From contig JAJRQG010000039.1 of assembly GCA_024280395.1 (NCBI GenBank), positions 1-51,807 on the forward strand: a stretch of 51,807 bases of DNA. The letters are read 5' to 3'. This document shows, piece after piece, positions 15,857-24,654 of this stretch. This DNA comes from Gammaproteobacteria bacterium. Its GTDB lineage: Bacteria > Pseudomonadota > Gammaproteobacteria > Xanthomonadales > Marinicellaceae. The position numbers and the translations under genes are program-made. The notes beneath the pieces were generated by a model. That model saw nothing but the letters and a program-made list of their open reading frames with translations, was not told the origin of the DNA and made no database searches. Within the stretch, counting starts at the first letter, position 1; each line of letters begins with the position of its first letter.

Positions 15857-16196
15857 TCAATCGCCAATTAAATACGGCTTGCAGTTGATTGTTGTCAATA
15901 GGAGTCATATAAACTTGATATGTTTGACCATTTGCAGTTTTTAAGGAGTAGATTTTTTCTTCAAGTGGATTCGCACTGTTCTCAACACCATAAGTCAGGA
16001 TAAATTGCTTTTCATCCCTGTTTTTCAACGGATGGATTTTCTGATTTAATTTGAGTTTCAACCCACCTTCAGATGTTACATTGTTGTTCTTCAATAAATC
16101 ATGAATGGGGGACTGCTTAGCCACAGTTACACCAACAGGTAAACTTGCGATGCCTAAAGTTGTGATAACTGCTTGAGTAAAGTTTCTTCTTTTCAT
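15849..16196 (-). CDS. Exported DUF6916-like protein with twin-arginine-type signal
   Basis: Protein of 115 residues from ATG 16196. The N-terminus MKRRNFTQAV has two arginines and a phenylalanine before a hydrophobic segment, as in Tat signals, so export in folded form is likely. The mature part has the DUF6916 pattern: a strand-rich body (KQFILTYGVE, IYSLKTANGQTYQVYMTPI) ending LQAVFNWRLNA. It starts 4 bp after the stop of the first-encoded upstream collar gene (16201) and overlaps the GNAT gene by 8 bp. It pairs with the signal-less homologue at 15045, giving one cytosolic and one exported member. Confidence 0.7.
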   Translation of the reverse strand: MKRRNFTQAVITTLGIASLPVGVTVAKQSPIHDLLKNNNVTSEGGLKLKLNQKIHPLKNRDEKQFILTYGVENSANPLEEKIYSLKTANGQTYQVYMTPIDNNQLQAVFNWRLNA

Positions 16197-16200
16197 AATA

Positions 16201-16722
16201 TTAACCCCTAGATGGATATAAGCCTTGTAAGGCAATAATATAATTAATGGCCAGATAAGGTTGCATATTGTTATGAGGAAGTCCGCCACCAGTAGTTGAT
16301 AATGAATTTGCATCCATGGCAACATTGTTGGTGGCATCATCAGTATAAGCACCTAATCCTACTCCTCTTGCTACAAATTTATCCAAAGGATCATCATCAT
16401 TAGCAGGAGTAACGTAACTTTCCCAACTGTGATTGTGAGATGGTATTTGAGCTTCGGTTAAGGTATCACTTTCTACTCCTCCAATCTGTCCAAGTCTTCT
16501 TTGAGTAAGTCCTGGTCCTGTGCCTGGATGCATGGCCGCTTTACCTTGTAAATTTGGCAACGCAGTTGTAGTACGTCCATCTCCTCCATAAGTTGTACCA
16601 ATTAAAGAAAATAAGGCTGTATTTTGAGAGACAGGTAGTAATTGTCCATCACAAAAAGCCCAACTTCTGGGTGCAAAGTTCCCTGCGAATATTCTAATTT
16701 CTGCTACAAATGGTTCTGACAT
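16201..16722 (-). CDS. Phage-tail-collar-domain (MdpB-like) protein 1
   Basis: Protein of 173 residues from ATG 16722 (MSEPFVAEIRIFAGNFAPRS), chosen because it matches both paralogues and has an AGGAG site eight bases upstream. Family landmarks: WAFCDGQLLPVSQN, TTYGGDGRTTTALPNLQGK, IPSHNHSWE and HNNMQPYLAINYIIALQG. The collar fold trimerises in phage tail fibres; the HxH pair can bind metal. Chromosomal homologues (microcystin-dependent protein family) have no established function. There is no signal peptide. It is third and most downstream of the three collar genes and is followed by the Tat DUF6916-like gene. Confidence 0.88.
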   Translation of the reverse strand: MSEPFVAEIRIFAGNFAPRSWAFCDGQLLPVSQNTALFSLIGTTYGGDGRTTTALPNLQGKAAMHPGTGPGLTQRRLGQIGGVESDTLTEAQIPSHNHSWESYVTPANDDDPLDKFVARGVGLGAYTDDATNNVAMDANSLSTTGGGLPHNNMQPYLAINYIIALQGLYPSRG

Positions 16723-16732
16723 AATGGCTCTC

Positions 16733-17251
16733 CTAACTACGTGATGGGTAAATGCCGAAAAGGGCAATGATATAATGCACACATAAAAATGGCATCAGAT
16801 TAGAATGAGAACGACTACCACCAGTATCGGTTATAGCCGATGCATTCATACTCTGTTGCCCACCAGTGGCCCGATACAAACTTGCACCTGTGACTTTTGC
16901 AAGTACTTTACCCGATGCGGTTGTACTGTCTGCTGCTGCACTGCTAGCGGTTAATGTATGGCTATGAGATGGCAATTGATTGGTGGTTAAAGTTACATTT
17001 TCTGCCCCCCCTTTGGTGCCAAGTCTTCTTGCAGACAAACCTGGCCCAATTCCAGCATGAATAGGTATCCGACCTCTAACATCTGGCAGGCCAAAGGTTG
17101 TTCTACCATCGCCTCCATAAATGGTACCTAAAAGGCTGAAAAGGGCATCATTTTGTGATACGGCAAGCAATTGTCCATCACAAAAAGCCCATCCACGAGG
17201 AGCAAAATTGCCCGCAAACATACGGATTTCTCCGACAAATGGTTCTGACAT
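16733..17251 (-). CDS. Phage-tail-collar-domain (MdpB-like) protein 2
   Basis: Protein of 172 residues, paralogous to its neighbours throughout. It has NFAPRGWAFCDGQLLAVSQN, the IYGGDGRTTFGLPDVRGR loop, LPSHSHTLTASSAAADS (HxH at the same position) and HSNLMPFLCVHYIIALFG. The central variable region differs most from the other copies, which would put sequence diversity on the exposed face of the fold (inference). CAGGAGAAA precedes its ATG. Gaps of 10 and 18 bp to the flanking collar genes indicate a single transcript. Confidence 0.88.
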   Translation of the reverse strand: MSEPFVGEIRMFAGNFAPRGWAFCDGQLLAVSQNDALFSLLGTIYGGDGRTTFGLPDVRGRIPIHAGIGPGLSARRLGTKGGAENVTLTTNQLPSHSHTLTASSAAADSTTASGKVLAKVTGASLYRATGGQQSMNASAITDTGGSRSHSNLMPFLCVHYIIALFGIYPSRS

Positions 17252-17269
17252 AATATTTCTCCTGTTTCA

Positions 17270-17770
17270 TTAATTCCGTGAAGGGAATAAACCCCGTAAT
17301 GCAATACAATAATTCAATGCAATATACGGTTGCATATTTTCATGTGCTTGACCACCACCTGCGTTTGCTAAAGAACCTGCTTTCATGTCGACGACATTGT
17401 CTCTAATTCTATAGGCTTCCAATGAAGTTTTTGATAACAGGTTTCCAGCAGGTATGGGTTGATTTGCAGCTGCTGAAGATGCCTGAGCAGTATGCGTATG
17501 CACGGGCATTTCTGTTGCATTGACAGTGTGCGTCTCTTCACCCGATTTTTGCCCTTGCTGATGGCCATTGCCAACATGTATTGGTGTTCGACTTCTCATT
17601 TCGGGCAATGCAAAGCTTGTACGCCCATCACCCCCGTAAGTTGTGCCCAATAATGAATAAAGGCTTTGATTCTGATTAATAGGCAATATTTGCCCATCAC
17701 AAAATGCCCACCCTCTTGGTGCAAAGTTAAAGCCGACTATTCTTATTTCGGCTAAAAATGGTTCTGACAT
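17270..17770 (-). CDS. Phage-tail-collar-domain (MdpB-like) protein 3
   Basis: Protein of 166 residues, first of the three collar genes in the direction of transcription. It carries NFAPRGWAFCDGQILPINQN, TTYGGDGRTSFALPEMRSR, MPVHTHTAQASSAAANQ and HENMQPYIALNYCIALRG. GAGGAGAATG precedes the ATG. It has a shorter middle (a GHQQGQKSGEETH stretch replaces the LxxRRLG turn of the others). The 129-bp gap to the giant exported-protein gene upstream contains an inverted repeat at 17830-17887, so the collar genes may be transcribed together with it or separately. Confidence 0.88.
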   Translation of the reverse strand: MSEPFLAEIRIVGFNFAPRGWAFCDGQILPINQNQSLYSLLGTTYGGDGRTSFALPEMRSRTPIHVGNGHQQGQKSGEETHTVNATEMPVHTHTAQASSAAANQPIPAGNLLSKTSLEAYRIRDNVVDMKAGSLANAGGGQAHENMQPYIALNYCIALRGLFPSRN

Positions 17771-17829
17771 AATTCATTCTCCTCATTATTTTAGTGGTTA
17801 TTTTCCATTCGTAATAGCAATTGACTGTA

Positions 17830-17887
17830 TTGAGTAATAAAGTGTCCTCATAGAAACTTGCCCAAATTATTAAGACACATTACTCAA
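17830..17887 (-). other. Inverted repeat between giant gene and collar genes
   Basis: TTGAGTAAT at 17830-17838 pairs with ATTACTCAA at 17879-17887, extended by GTGTC/GACAC after a 3-nt bulge. It lies just after the stop of the giant gene and before the first collar gene. No T-run follows on the minus strand, so it is more likely an attenuating or mRNA-stabilising structure than a strong terminator. Confidence 0.4.
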
Positions 17888-17899
17888 ATTTACCATCAC

Positions 17900-20800
17900 T
17901 TATGGTACCGCTGGCGTATTACATGCTGGTGTTGTTGTATAATTGACAAACCCAGTAAATCCTGATTGTGCACTTGATAGTGGCATTGAAAGAGGGTTAA
18001 GCCCATCAATAAACGCCTCAACTTGTGCACCAATAGTCCCAGTACCTGAAAAGCCTTCCAGTATATATGTGGTGTTAAGGTATTGAGACAAACCAATCCC
18101 AGGGAATAATCCTGAGTCCCCATCGATATCATTGCCTGAAAGGTCCAAACACAATGTATCCGCTTCTCCTGCCGTACCATTGCCTGATTCAATTATAGAT
18201 CCATCGATGAAACTCCCTACACTTGCGGTAAATGTATTGTTAGTTAATTGAATGTCCATACGTCCTTGAGAACCTCGAGCCTGTATTGTCATGGGGTATA
18301 AATCTGCCGCATCTGTACAGTTATTATTATCAAATGTCCCTCTAAATATGGGATTATCGCTCACTATATTGCCATCATTAATTATGAATTTGCAACTGAC
18401 TCCAAAAAATGATTCATTGATGACTTGCATGGTTACTCTTGCTGCTGCAAATGTCACATTTGAACCTCCATTAGATTCACCCACCAGTGCTGCTGAATTA
18501 TCCACTTGCATAATCATACTATCACTTAAATCAATATTGGCAACACCTGTACCATCTCCAACTACTGATACACCTAAAGTACCTATACCATCAATGTCTG
18601 CATTTGTAATAGCACCGCTAATACTTCCTCCTTGTCCAGGTGCACCTACGTCTATACTTATTCCTCTGCCATCAAAATTTCGAATAAATATATTTGACAG
18701 TGTCATAGAAGTAACTGTAGCACCTGAACCTATATTAAAATCCAATGCCGCACCAGCAAAATTATTGCCTGCGGCAGAGTTATATACACCACCTGGGAAG
18801 TCGCCTATGCCTTCAAATTGAGAATTGTTTATGGTTACAGTTGCCAGTGTTTGAGCACTGGTATAATTCAATTCAATACCATCATCTGCAGCATTTTCTA
18901 TTATTGAATTGTTAAAGATAAATGAACCAGATTGATCAAATGCTTCAATGGCACTTTCATTGTCTGCATTTCCAATATTAACCAGCCTTAGAAAATTTGC
19001 ATTAAACCCATTGACTCTTGTCATAGTAATAGCTTCAGCAGAGGTATTTTGGATAGTTCCTCCACTACAAAATGTAATTGCAAGTGTGCAGAGGCCACCA
19101 CTTCCTGTTATATTAAAACTACCTAAACCTGTATTGTTTAATACGATACCGCTAGTTGCACCATTTACTGAAACATTTTGGAATGTCACATCTGAAGCCC
19201 CAATATTTGAACCAGATATGGTTACTGCAGTGCCTGTAGTTGATGTGATGGTGTTGGTTCCTGTGGCATTAATTGTCCCACCATTGGTTGCTAAAAATGC
19301 ATTTCCACTGGTGGTTGTAATGGCCAGTCCGCCAGTTAGATTGACAGCTCCATGATTGTCCAAATTTATGGCTGTAGCAGTACTGGTGCCAGCTGAAATC
19401 ATCCCACTAATGGTGGTTGTTCCACCTGTATTATTTAACACCCTGAGAGCAGTTGCAGTATTGTTTTGAGTAATGGTTCCCGAATAATTTACTGTACCAG
19501 AACTGCTGGAAACACTCATTGTAGGTTGTGGTGAGCCAGAACCTGTACCTGTTACACTTCCACCGTTTATGTTTATGGTCGCCCCATCATTGTTGGACAA
19601 TGCAATGGCGGAACTTAGAGAACCCAAGTTGTCAATTACCACACTCGCAATAGTGATCATACTTCCTGCAGTGACAGCATTGTCTATTCCCAGTGCTGTG
19701 GTATTACTTGAGTTAGGGTTAGCAATTGTAATGACTCCAAAAGATCCCATTTGCTGACCTCCTGTAAAAGCATTGATAAAAACACCTGCACTATTTCGGT
19801 TTGTGATAGTGACATTCCCAAAGCTATAACTTGCACCTACATTTGAAATATTCACGCCTATTCCTGCTGCATTATCTACAGTGGTTAAGCCTGACACAGT
19901 AAAACTACCAGCTGAAACAAGGCTTAAATCAACGCCCTCAGATGCACTGTTTGCAGAATCAATTGAATCTAAAGTAACGTTAACAGTCCCTGTGGTTAAA
20001 TCAACGGCTTTGCCTGTCCCTGTTAATGCCATATTATTGATAGTAAGCAAACCAAAATTATTTCCCAGTAGTTTTGTAACAGCATTGCCTATATTAAAGC
20101 CTTTAAGTGCATTGCCTGATGATAAATTAATAGCCGTTGTTCCACTGGTGATTTCTGGACGTATTCCACCTGTAGTTGGTAGTGCCGTGCTATTGGCTGC
20201 CAGAAAAACAATGCCACATTCAGCAGCAATTGTGGTGCTTGATCCTTTACCAATGACTATTTGATTAGGAATTAAACTCAATGGCCCTGTGTAATTTCCA
20301 GCATCTAAAAATATACAATCTCCAAATGATGGGTCTCCTTGCATTCCGCCATTTTGCTGTGCCATAAATGCCCCTATCGAATTAAATGGGGTTGTTAATC
20401 TTCCATCTCCAGCAGTCATTGAATTGACAATGAACCATGAGGTCGTTCCAGAAAGATTAAATGTAACGTTAATATCAGCACTACATTGTGTTGCATTACA
20501 GATTTTATACACAAAAGTATCTGTTCCTGTATCAAGACCAGCAGGCGGATTATAGGTGAACGCACCTGTGGATGTGGTTATGCTTAAGTTTCCACCACCT
20601 GACGTCATTGTTGGTGCTGGATTCATGGCATTACCAACAGCCAAAGTTCCTGTTCCTGTTGCACCATTTAATAGACCTGATACTGTTGGCGTATTGATCT
20701 GTATATTGGTTGTTACGGGATAACTCGAATCTGCCTTGGCAGGAGGTGGGTTAAGTATAGTAATGGTAAATGATTGATTGGCAGAAGTATCAACACCACC

Positions 20801-23113
20801 ATTAGCCGTACCACCATTATCCATGATATTAAGAGTAACAGTTGCACTTCCATTAACTCCCATAGCTGAAGTAAAACTTAAATCACCCATGCCATTCACA
20901 CTGGGTTGGGTACTAAACAAAGCATTGTTGTTATTGCTCACATTGAAACTTAAAGTTTGCCCTGATTCATTGGCAGGACCTGCCGATATTGGAGTGGCCC
21001 AAGTAGTGATAGTATGTGCACCTGTGTCTTGATTAAAAGTTTGATCGGCTCCCTTGGTGAAAGAAGGAACATCATTGACTTGATTCAGTGTTATGGTAAA
21101 CATCTGACCTGTAGAAGTATCTGATCCGCCATTTGCCGTCCCGCCATTATCCATAATATTAACCGTCACTGTTACTACACCCACTGCATCAGCGGCTGGT
21201 GTAAATGACAATTGTCCAGTATTGCTAATAGATGGAGCAGATAAAAATAAGCCTGGTGCTGTATTACCAGAAATATTCAGACTCAAAGTTTGCGCTGATT
21301 CATCACTTGGTCCAGCCGATAAGCTACTCGCCCAAGCTTGTGAATAAGCACCTGAATCTTCAAGCACACCAATATTGCCACCACTGGTAAAACTGGGTGT
21401 ATCATTTACCGCAGTAACTGTGATAGTAAACATTTGAGTAGCTGAAGTATCAACACCACCATTAGCCGTACCACCATCGTCCATAATACCGACAATGACA
21501 GTTGCACTCCCATTTGCATTGGTCATTGGAGTATAGCTTAATGTCCCAGCAGAACTGACAGATGGTTGAGTGCTGAATAATCCATTATTGTTATTACTGA
21601 CATTAAAACTAAGCACTTGTCCTGATTCGCTGGCAGGACCTGCAGATAAGGCTGTTGCCCATCCTGCAACCGATTGTACACCTGCATCTTCTAATACCGT
21701 TTCATCTGCTCCTTTAGTAAAGGACGGAACATCATTCACATCAGTAATGATAATGTCAAAAGTAATGTTTGCAGAGGTATCAACTCCACCATTAGCCGTT
21801 CCTCCATCATCCATAATGTTAATTGTTACGGTAGCTGTTCCCGCGGCATCAGCTGCAGGTGTAAAACTTAAATTTCCAGCCACATCAACCACAGGAGCAG
21901 ATGAAAATAATGTTGAGTTCGTCACACTGACGATATTAAAACTGGTTGATTGCGCATTTTCATCAGTAGGGCCTGCTGCAATGGCTGTAGCCCACAACAT
22001 TGAGTAAGCAGCAGAGTCTTCTAAAACCGTCACGTCACCACCACTGGTAAAAGTAGGTGCATCATTGACAGGATCCACTGTAATACTAACAGTTGCAGGT
22101 GCGGAATTAGCTTGACCATCATTGGCTACATAAGTGAAGCTATCATTGCCAACAAAATCTACATTTGGTGTATATATTAGACTAGCAGAAGTTGTATTGA
22201 TAGGAGTCACTACAGATACAGAGCCATTAGGTGGAGGAGTTGCCACACTAAAAGTCAATGCATCACCATCTAAGTCAGCACCTGATAAAGTTATCATCAA
22301 TGGTGTTTCTTCAAATATATTACCCGCCATAACATCCGTAGCAGTAGGAGCTTGATTTTCCACATCAACAACATCGATTCGTGCGGTAAACAAATCTTGT
22401 TCTAAATTTCCAAAAACTTGAGTAATATCAGAAAAACTCCCAGGCCCAGAATTATCTCCCGTCGGATCATTAATGGCAGTAAAACTACTCCAGTCACTTA
22501 CGTCTCCATCAACAATAAAAGTAAACATGCCCCACACAACAGTAGAGAACAACATAACAGAGGCTAAAATGAGTACTTTGTTTTTATAAGCTTTGCGAGC
22601 AACAATAAAGACAATCAAGGTTAACAACAACAAAGACAACAATGAAAAGGTTGGTATAGGAAATGCAACCCCAAAAAATATCCCGCCACCACTGTTATTA
22701 ACTATAACAATATCAGATGATGTTACTGACTCAGAGGTATAATATAATTTCACTGAAGTAGAGGAACGAATACCCAAATCAGAAGTATTCATTTGCATCT
22801 CAAAAACATCATCTCCATTGGTATTCGCATTTAAGCCCAATGCAGATGTAACAATGGCACTGCCAGCATCAAAACCAGCACCTGTACAGTCAAAGTACAA
22901 TGAACTGCTAATAGCAATTGGTGAGCCGCTGGTTTCAATGGAAAGATATCCATCAACCCCATCAAATTGCGTCATAAAATCAGGTTGGAGAACAGTACAA
23001 CCAGTGGCCATATTGTTGTCAATATCGATATAAACGTTGTAAGTCTTCTGTTGAGCTTGTGAAAAACCCGAACAAAACACAAACAATAACACTATGACAT
23101 TCTTGATACTCAC
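17900..23113 (-). CDS. Giant exported protein: IPTL-like segment, cadherin-type repeats, beta-helix-like region
   Basis: The preferred start is GTG at 23113, seven bases after AGGGG, giving 1737 residues; an ATG 57 bp upstream has no ribosome binding site and would spoil the signal peptide. Signal peptide 1-20 ends FSQA. Residues 21-150 are strand-rich. PIPTFSLLSLLLL at about 152 with a hydrophobic stretch and RKAYKNK resembles an IPTL-CTERM sorting tripartite signal, but is followed by a second hydrophobic segment and 1500 further residues. Next come a VDGDVSDWSSF segment, a cadherin-like domain (about 255-350), four 110-residue repeats (about 350-790), another strand domain, and a long beta-helix-like Ser/Thr/Asn/Gly-rich region to the C-terminus. 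It is probably surface-anchored or secreted and adhesive. It is upstream of three collar-protein genes on the same strand. Confidence 0.85.
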   Translation of the reverse strand: MSIKNVIVLLFVFCSGFSQAQQKTYNVYIDIDNNMATGCTVLQPDFMTQFDGVDGYLSIETSGSPIAISSSLYFDCTGAGFDAGSAIVTSALGLNANTNGDDVFEMQMNTSDLGIRSSTSVKLYYTSESVTSSDIVIVNNSGGGIFFGVAFPIPTFSLLSLLLLTLIVFIVARKAYKNKVLILASVMLFSTVVWGMFTFIVDGDVSDWSSFTAINDPTGDNSGPGSFSDITQVFGNLEQDLFTARIDVVDVENQAPTATDVMAGNIFEETPLMITLSGADLDGDALTFSVATPPPNGSVSVVTPINTTSASLIYTPNVDFVGNDSFTYVANDGQANSAPATVSITVDPVNDAPTFTSGGDVTVLEDSAAYSMLWATAIAAGPTDENAQSTSFNIVSVTNSTLFSSAPVVDVAGNLSFTPAADAAGTATVTINIMDDGGTANGGVDTSANITFDIIITDVNDVPSFTKGADETVLEDAGVQSVAGWATALSAGPASESGQVLSFNVSNNNNGLFSTQPSVSSAGTLSYTPMTNANGSATVIVGIMDDGGTANGGVDTSATQMFTITVTAVNDTPSFTSGGNIGVLEDSGAYSQAWASSLSAGPSDESAQTLSLNISGNTAPGLFLSAPSISNTGQLSFTPAADAVGVVTVTVNIMDNGGTANGGSDTSTGQMFTITLNQVNDVPSFTKGADQTFNQDTGAHTITTWATPISAGPANESGQTLSFNVSNNNNALFSTQPSVNGMGDLSFTSAMGVNGSATVTLNIMDNGGTANGGVDTSANQSFTITILNPPPAKADSSYPVTTNIQINTPTVSGLLNGATGTGTLAVGNAMNPAPTMTSGGGNLSITTSTGAFTYNPPAGLDTGTDTFVYKICNATQCSADINVTFNLSGTTSWFIVNSMTAGDGRLTTPFNSIGAFMAQQNGGMQGDPSFGDCIFLDAGNYTGPLSLIPNQIVIGKGSSTTIAAECGIVFLAANSTALPTTGGIRPEITSGTTAINLSSGNALKGFNIGNAVTKLLGNNFGLLTINNMALTGTGKAVDLTTGTVNVTLDSIDSANSASEGVDLSLVSAGSFTVSGLTTVDNAAGIGVNISNVGASYSFGNVTITNRNSAGVFINAFTGGQQMGSFGVITIANPNSSNTTALGIDNAVTAGSMITIASVVIDNLGSLSSAIALSNNDGATININGGSVTGTGSGSPQPTMSVSSSSGTVNYSGTITQNNTATALRVLNNTGGTTTISGMISAGTSTATAINLDNHGAVNLTGGLAITTTSGNAFLATNGGTINATGTNTITSTTGTAVTISGSNIGASDVTFQNVSVNGATSGIVLNNTGLGSFNITGSGGLCTLAITFCSGGTIQNTSAEAITMTRVNGFNANFLRLVNIGNADNESAIEAFDQSGSFIFNNSIIENAADDGIELNYTSAQTLATVTINNSQFEGIGDFPGGVYNSAAGNNFAGAALDFNIGSGATVTSMTLSNIFIRNFDGRGISIDVGAPGQGGSISGAITNADIDGIGTLGVSVVGDGTGVANIDLSDSMIMQVDNSAALVGESNGGSNVTFAAARVTMQVINESFFGVSCKFIINDGNIVSDNPIFRGTFDNNNCTDAADLYPMTIQARGSQGRMDIQLTNNTFTASVGSFIDGSIIESGNGTAGEADTLCLDLSGNDIDGDSGLFPGIGLSQYLNTTYILEGFSGTGTIGAQVEAFIDGLNPLSMPLSSAQSGFTGFVNYTTTPACNTPAVP
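20760..22080 (-). repeat. Four tandem 330-bp coding repeats
   Basis: Equivalent sites such as the CCACCATTAT-type motif recur at 20811, 21141, 21471 and 21801, exactly 330 bp apart, encoding 110-residue repeats. Each repeat carries VLEDSG-like, SAGPxxESxQ, and MDDGGTANGGVDTS-like segments. DNA identity between copies is high in the last segment, so unequal recombination could change copy number. Confidence 0.9.
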
Positions 23114-23189
23114 AATTATTCCCCTAATAAAATATAGTAAATCGCTAAATTCATAGCAAGATTTTATCACAAAAAAAAAATTTCAATTA

Positions 23190-23214
23190 GTACAAATGGT
23201 GCAAATATTTGTAC
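23190..23214. promoter_or_regulatory. Inverted repeat in the giant-gene/rlmJ divergent region
   Basis: GTACAAAT (23190-23197) and ATTTGTAC (23207-23214) are perfect inverted arms with a 9-bp spacer GGTGCAAAT. TGCAAATATT recurs at 23200-23209 and 23281-23290. The site is about 80-100 bp upstream of the giant-gene GTG, a plausible operator position. A TATAAT at 23301-23306 precedes rlmJ but lacks a well-spaced -35. Function is inference. Confidence 0.35.
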
Positions 23215-23337
23215 AAATCAGAAACAAAGACTCAAAACCTCTCCATTTTTGAAGATTTAATGTAATTTTGAATAACTGTGTGCAAATATTGACTAGATTG
23301 TATAATCTTAAACCTTATCAAAATATCACAACATTAA

Positions 23338-24180
23338 ATGCTCAGTTATAGACACAGTTTTCACGCAGGAAATTTTGCAGATGTGCTCAAACACACTGTA
23401 CAAACTTTAATAATACAAGCCCTTAAACAAAAGTCCAAACCTTTTGTCTTTTGCGACACCCATGCTGGCGCAGGAAGATATGATTTAACAACAGAAGCTG
23501 GTCAAAAAATCGCAGAATACAAACAAGGCATTGAAACAATTTGGTTGCAAAATGATATTCCCGAAATATTAGACCCATATATCAACCTCATCAAAGAATT
23601 AAATCCCAATCGACAATTAATCAATTACCCTGGCTCACCGTTAATTGCTGATATGTTAATGCACAGAAACAACCGACTGGAACTATCTGAATTGCACCCA
23701 ACCGATTTTATGTGGTTAAAACAAGAATTCAAAGAAGCTAAAAATATCAACATTGTACAAAAAGATGGTTATAAACACCTCATCTCAAAATTGCCGCCTA
23801 TCCAACGCCGTGCATTAATCTTAATCGACCCACCTTATGAACTAAAAACAGAATACGATGATGTAATAAAAAATATTAAACTGGCTTATCGAAAATTTTC
23901 TACAGGAATTTATGCCATTTGGTATCCCGTAGTTTCACGCCAACAAGTTGAAGATTTTTCTTCACAATTTAAAAATACAGGCATCAAAAACATCCTAAGA
24001 ATCGAAATGTGTATCAAGCCAGATAATGAAGAATACGGCATGACAGGCACCGGCATGATTATTATCAACCCTCCTTGGAAACTTAAAGAACAAATGCAAA
24101 GTATTCTGCCTTGGCTTCTGAAACATTTAAAACAGGATGACAGTGCTACTATAAAGATTGAAGCGTTAGTTCATGAATAG
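23338..24180 (+). CDS. rlmJ: 23S rRNA (adenine2030-N6)-methyltransferase
   Basis: RlmJ of 280 residues, full length. It transfers a methyl group from SAM to A2030 of 23S rRNA. MLSYRHSFHAGNFADVLKH is the characteristic N-terminus; CDTHAGAGRYDL is the SAM-binding motif; LIDPPYELKTEYDDV contains the N6-methyltransferase DPPY catalytic motif; and GTGMIIINPPW lies near the C-terminus. The ATG at 23338 is the family start. It is a stand-alone gene, divergent from the giant exported-protein gene, and followed by a REP-like repeat cluster. Confidence 0.96.
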   Translation: MLSYRHSFHAGNFADVLKHTVQTLIIQALKQKSKPFVFCDTHAGAGRYDLTTEAGQKIAEYKQGIETIWLQNDIPEILDPYINLIKELNPNRQLINYPGSPLIADMLMHRNNRLELSELHPTDFMWLKQEFKEAKNINIVQKDGYKHLISKLPPIQRRALILIDPPYELKTEYDDVIKNIKLAYRKFSTGIYAIWYPVVSRQQVEDFSSQFKNTGIKNILRIEMCIKPDNEEYGMTGTGMIIINPPWKLKEQMQSILPWLLKHLKQDDSATIKIEALVHE

Positions 24181-24285
24181 CCTGTTCAAAGCTAGAAGAG
24201 GGATTGGGGTGAACCTCTCCCAATTCACTGTACACCAGTTTACTGAGCACATAGATACAAAGGGAGCTAGTAGAATACATAGTTG

Positions 24286-24394
24286 AATACATAGGACACC
24301 CGTCCATGTAGGAAGAATACATAAAGAATACATAATACATAGGACACCCACCTTTGTAGGAATTAATACATAGGACACCCACCTTTGTAGGAAT
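24286..24394. repeat. REP-like repeats upstream of the transposase remnant
   Basis: Two near-identical 30-bp units (24334-24363 and 24365-24394) run AATACATAGGACACCC then ACCTTTGTAGGAAT, 31 bp apart. A diverged unit at 24286-24315 has GTCCATGTAGG in place of ACCTTTGTAGG. Each contains GTAGG, like the GTAG recognised at the foot of REP hairpins by REP-associated transposases, and lies just upstream of such a gene. The flanking 24181-24285 holds nothing recognised. Short open frames reading VGVLCI in this region are repeat artefacts. Confidence 0.75.
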
Positions 24395-24654
24395 AATCTT
24401 ACAACAAAATCAGAACTTTGCCACTGATTGTATTAACAGGTTTTTATAAAATAGTCTTTTTTAAGGATAAAATCATGACTTTACCAAGGAAACAACTCAT
24501 ATCCATCGAAGATACACCTTATTACCATATCGTCACTCGATGCGTTCGTAGAGCCTTCTTATGTGGCAAAGACAAATACTCTGGCAAGTGTTTTGAACAC
24601 CGCCGACAACTGATTGTTGATCGGATAAAACAACTGGCTGAAGTATTCAATATT

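Noticed and set aside
15365-17770. Prophage indicated by tail-collar proteins
   Set aside because: No other structural, replication, lysis or integrase gene is nearby, and collar proteins of this MdpB type are common chromosomal genes.
18291-23033. Many long plus-strand open frames rich in Val/Pro/Leu
   Set aside because: They are antisense to the repetitive giant gene; their composition mirrors its Thr/Gly/Asn repeats and none has a ribosome binding site or family features.
23289-23306. TTGACT and TATAAT as the rlmJ promoter
   Set aside because: The two hexamers are only 6 bp apart, far from the required 16-18 bp; at best the -10 is used with an unseen -35.
24149-24382. Small minus-strand frames reading VGVLCI repeats
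   Set aside because: They are translations of the REP-like repeats and overlap the rlmJ end.
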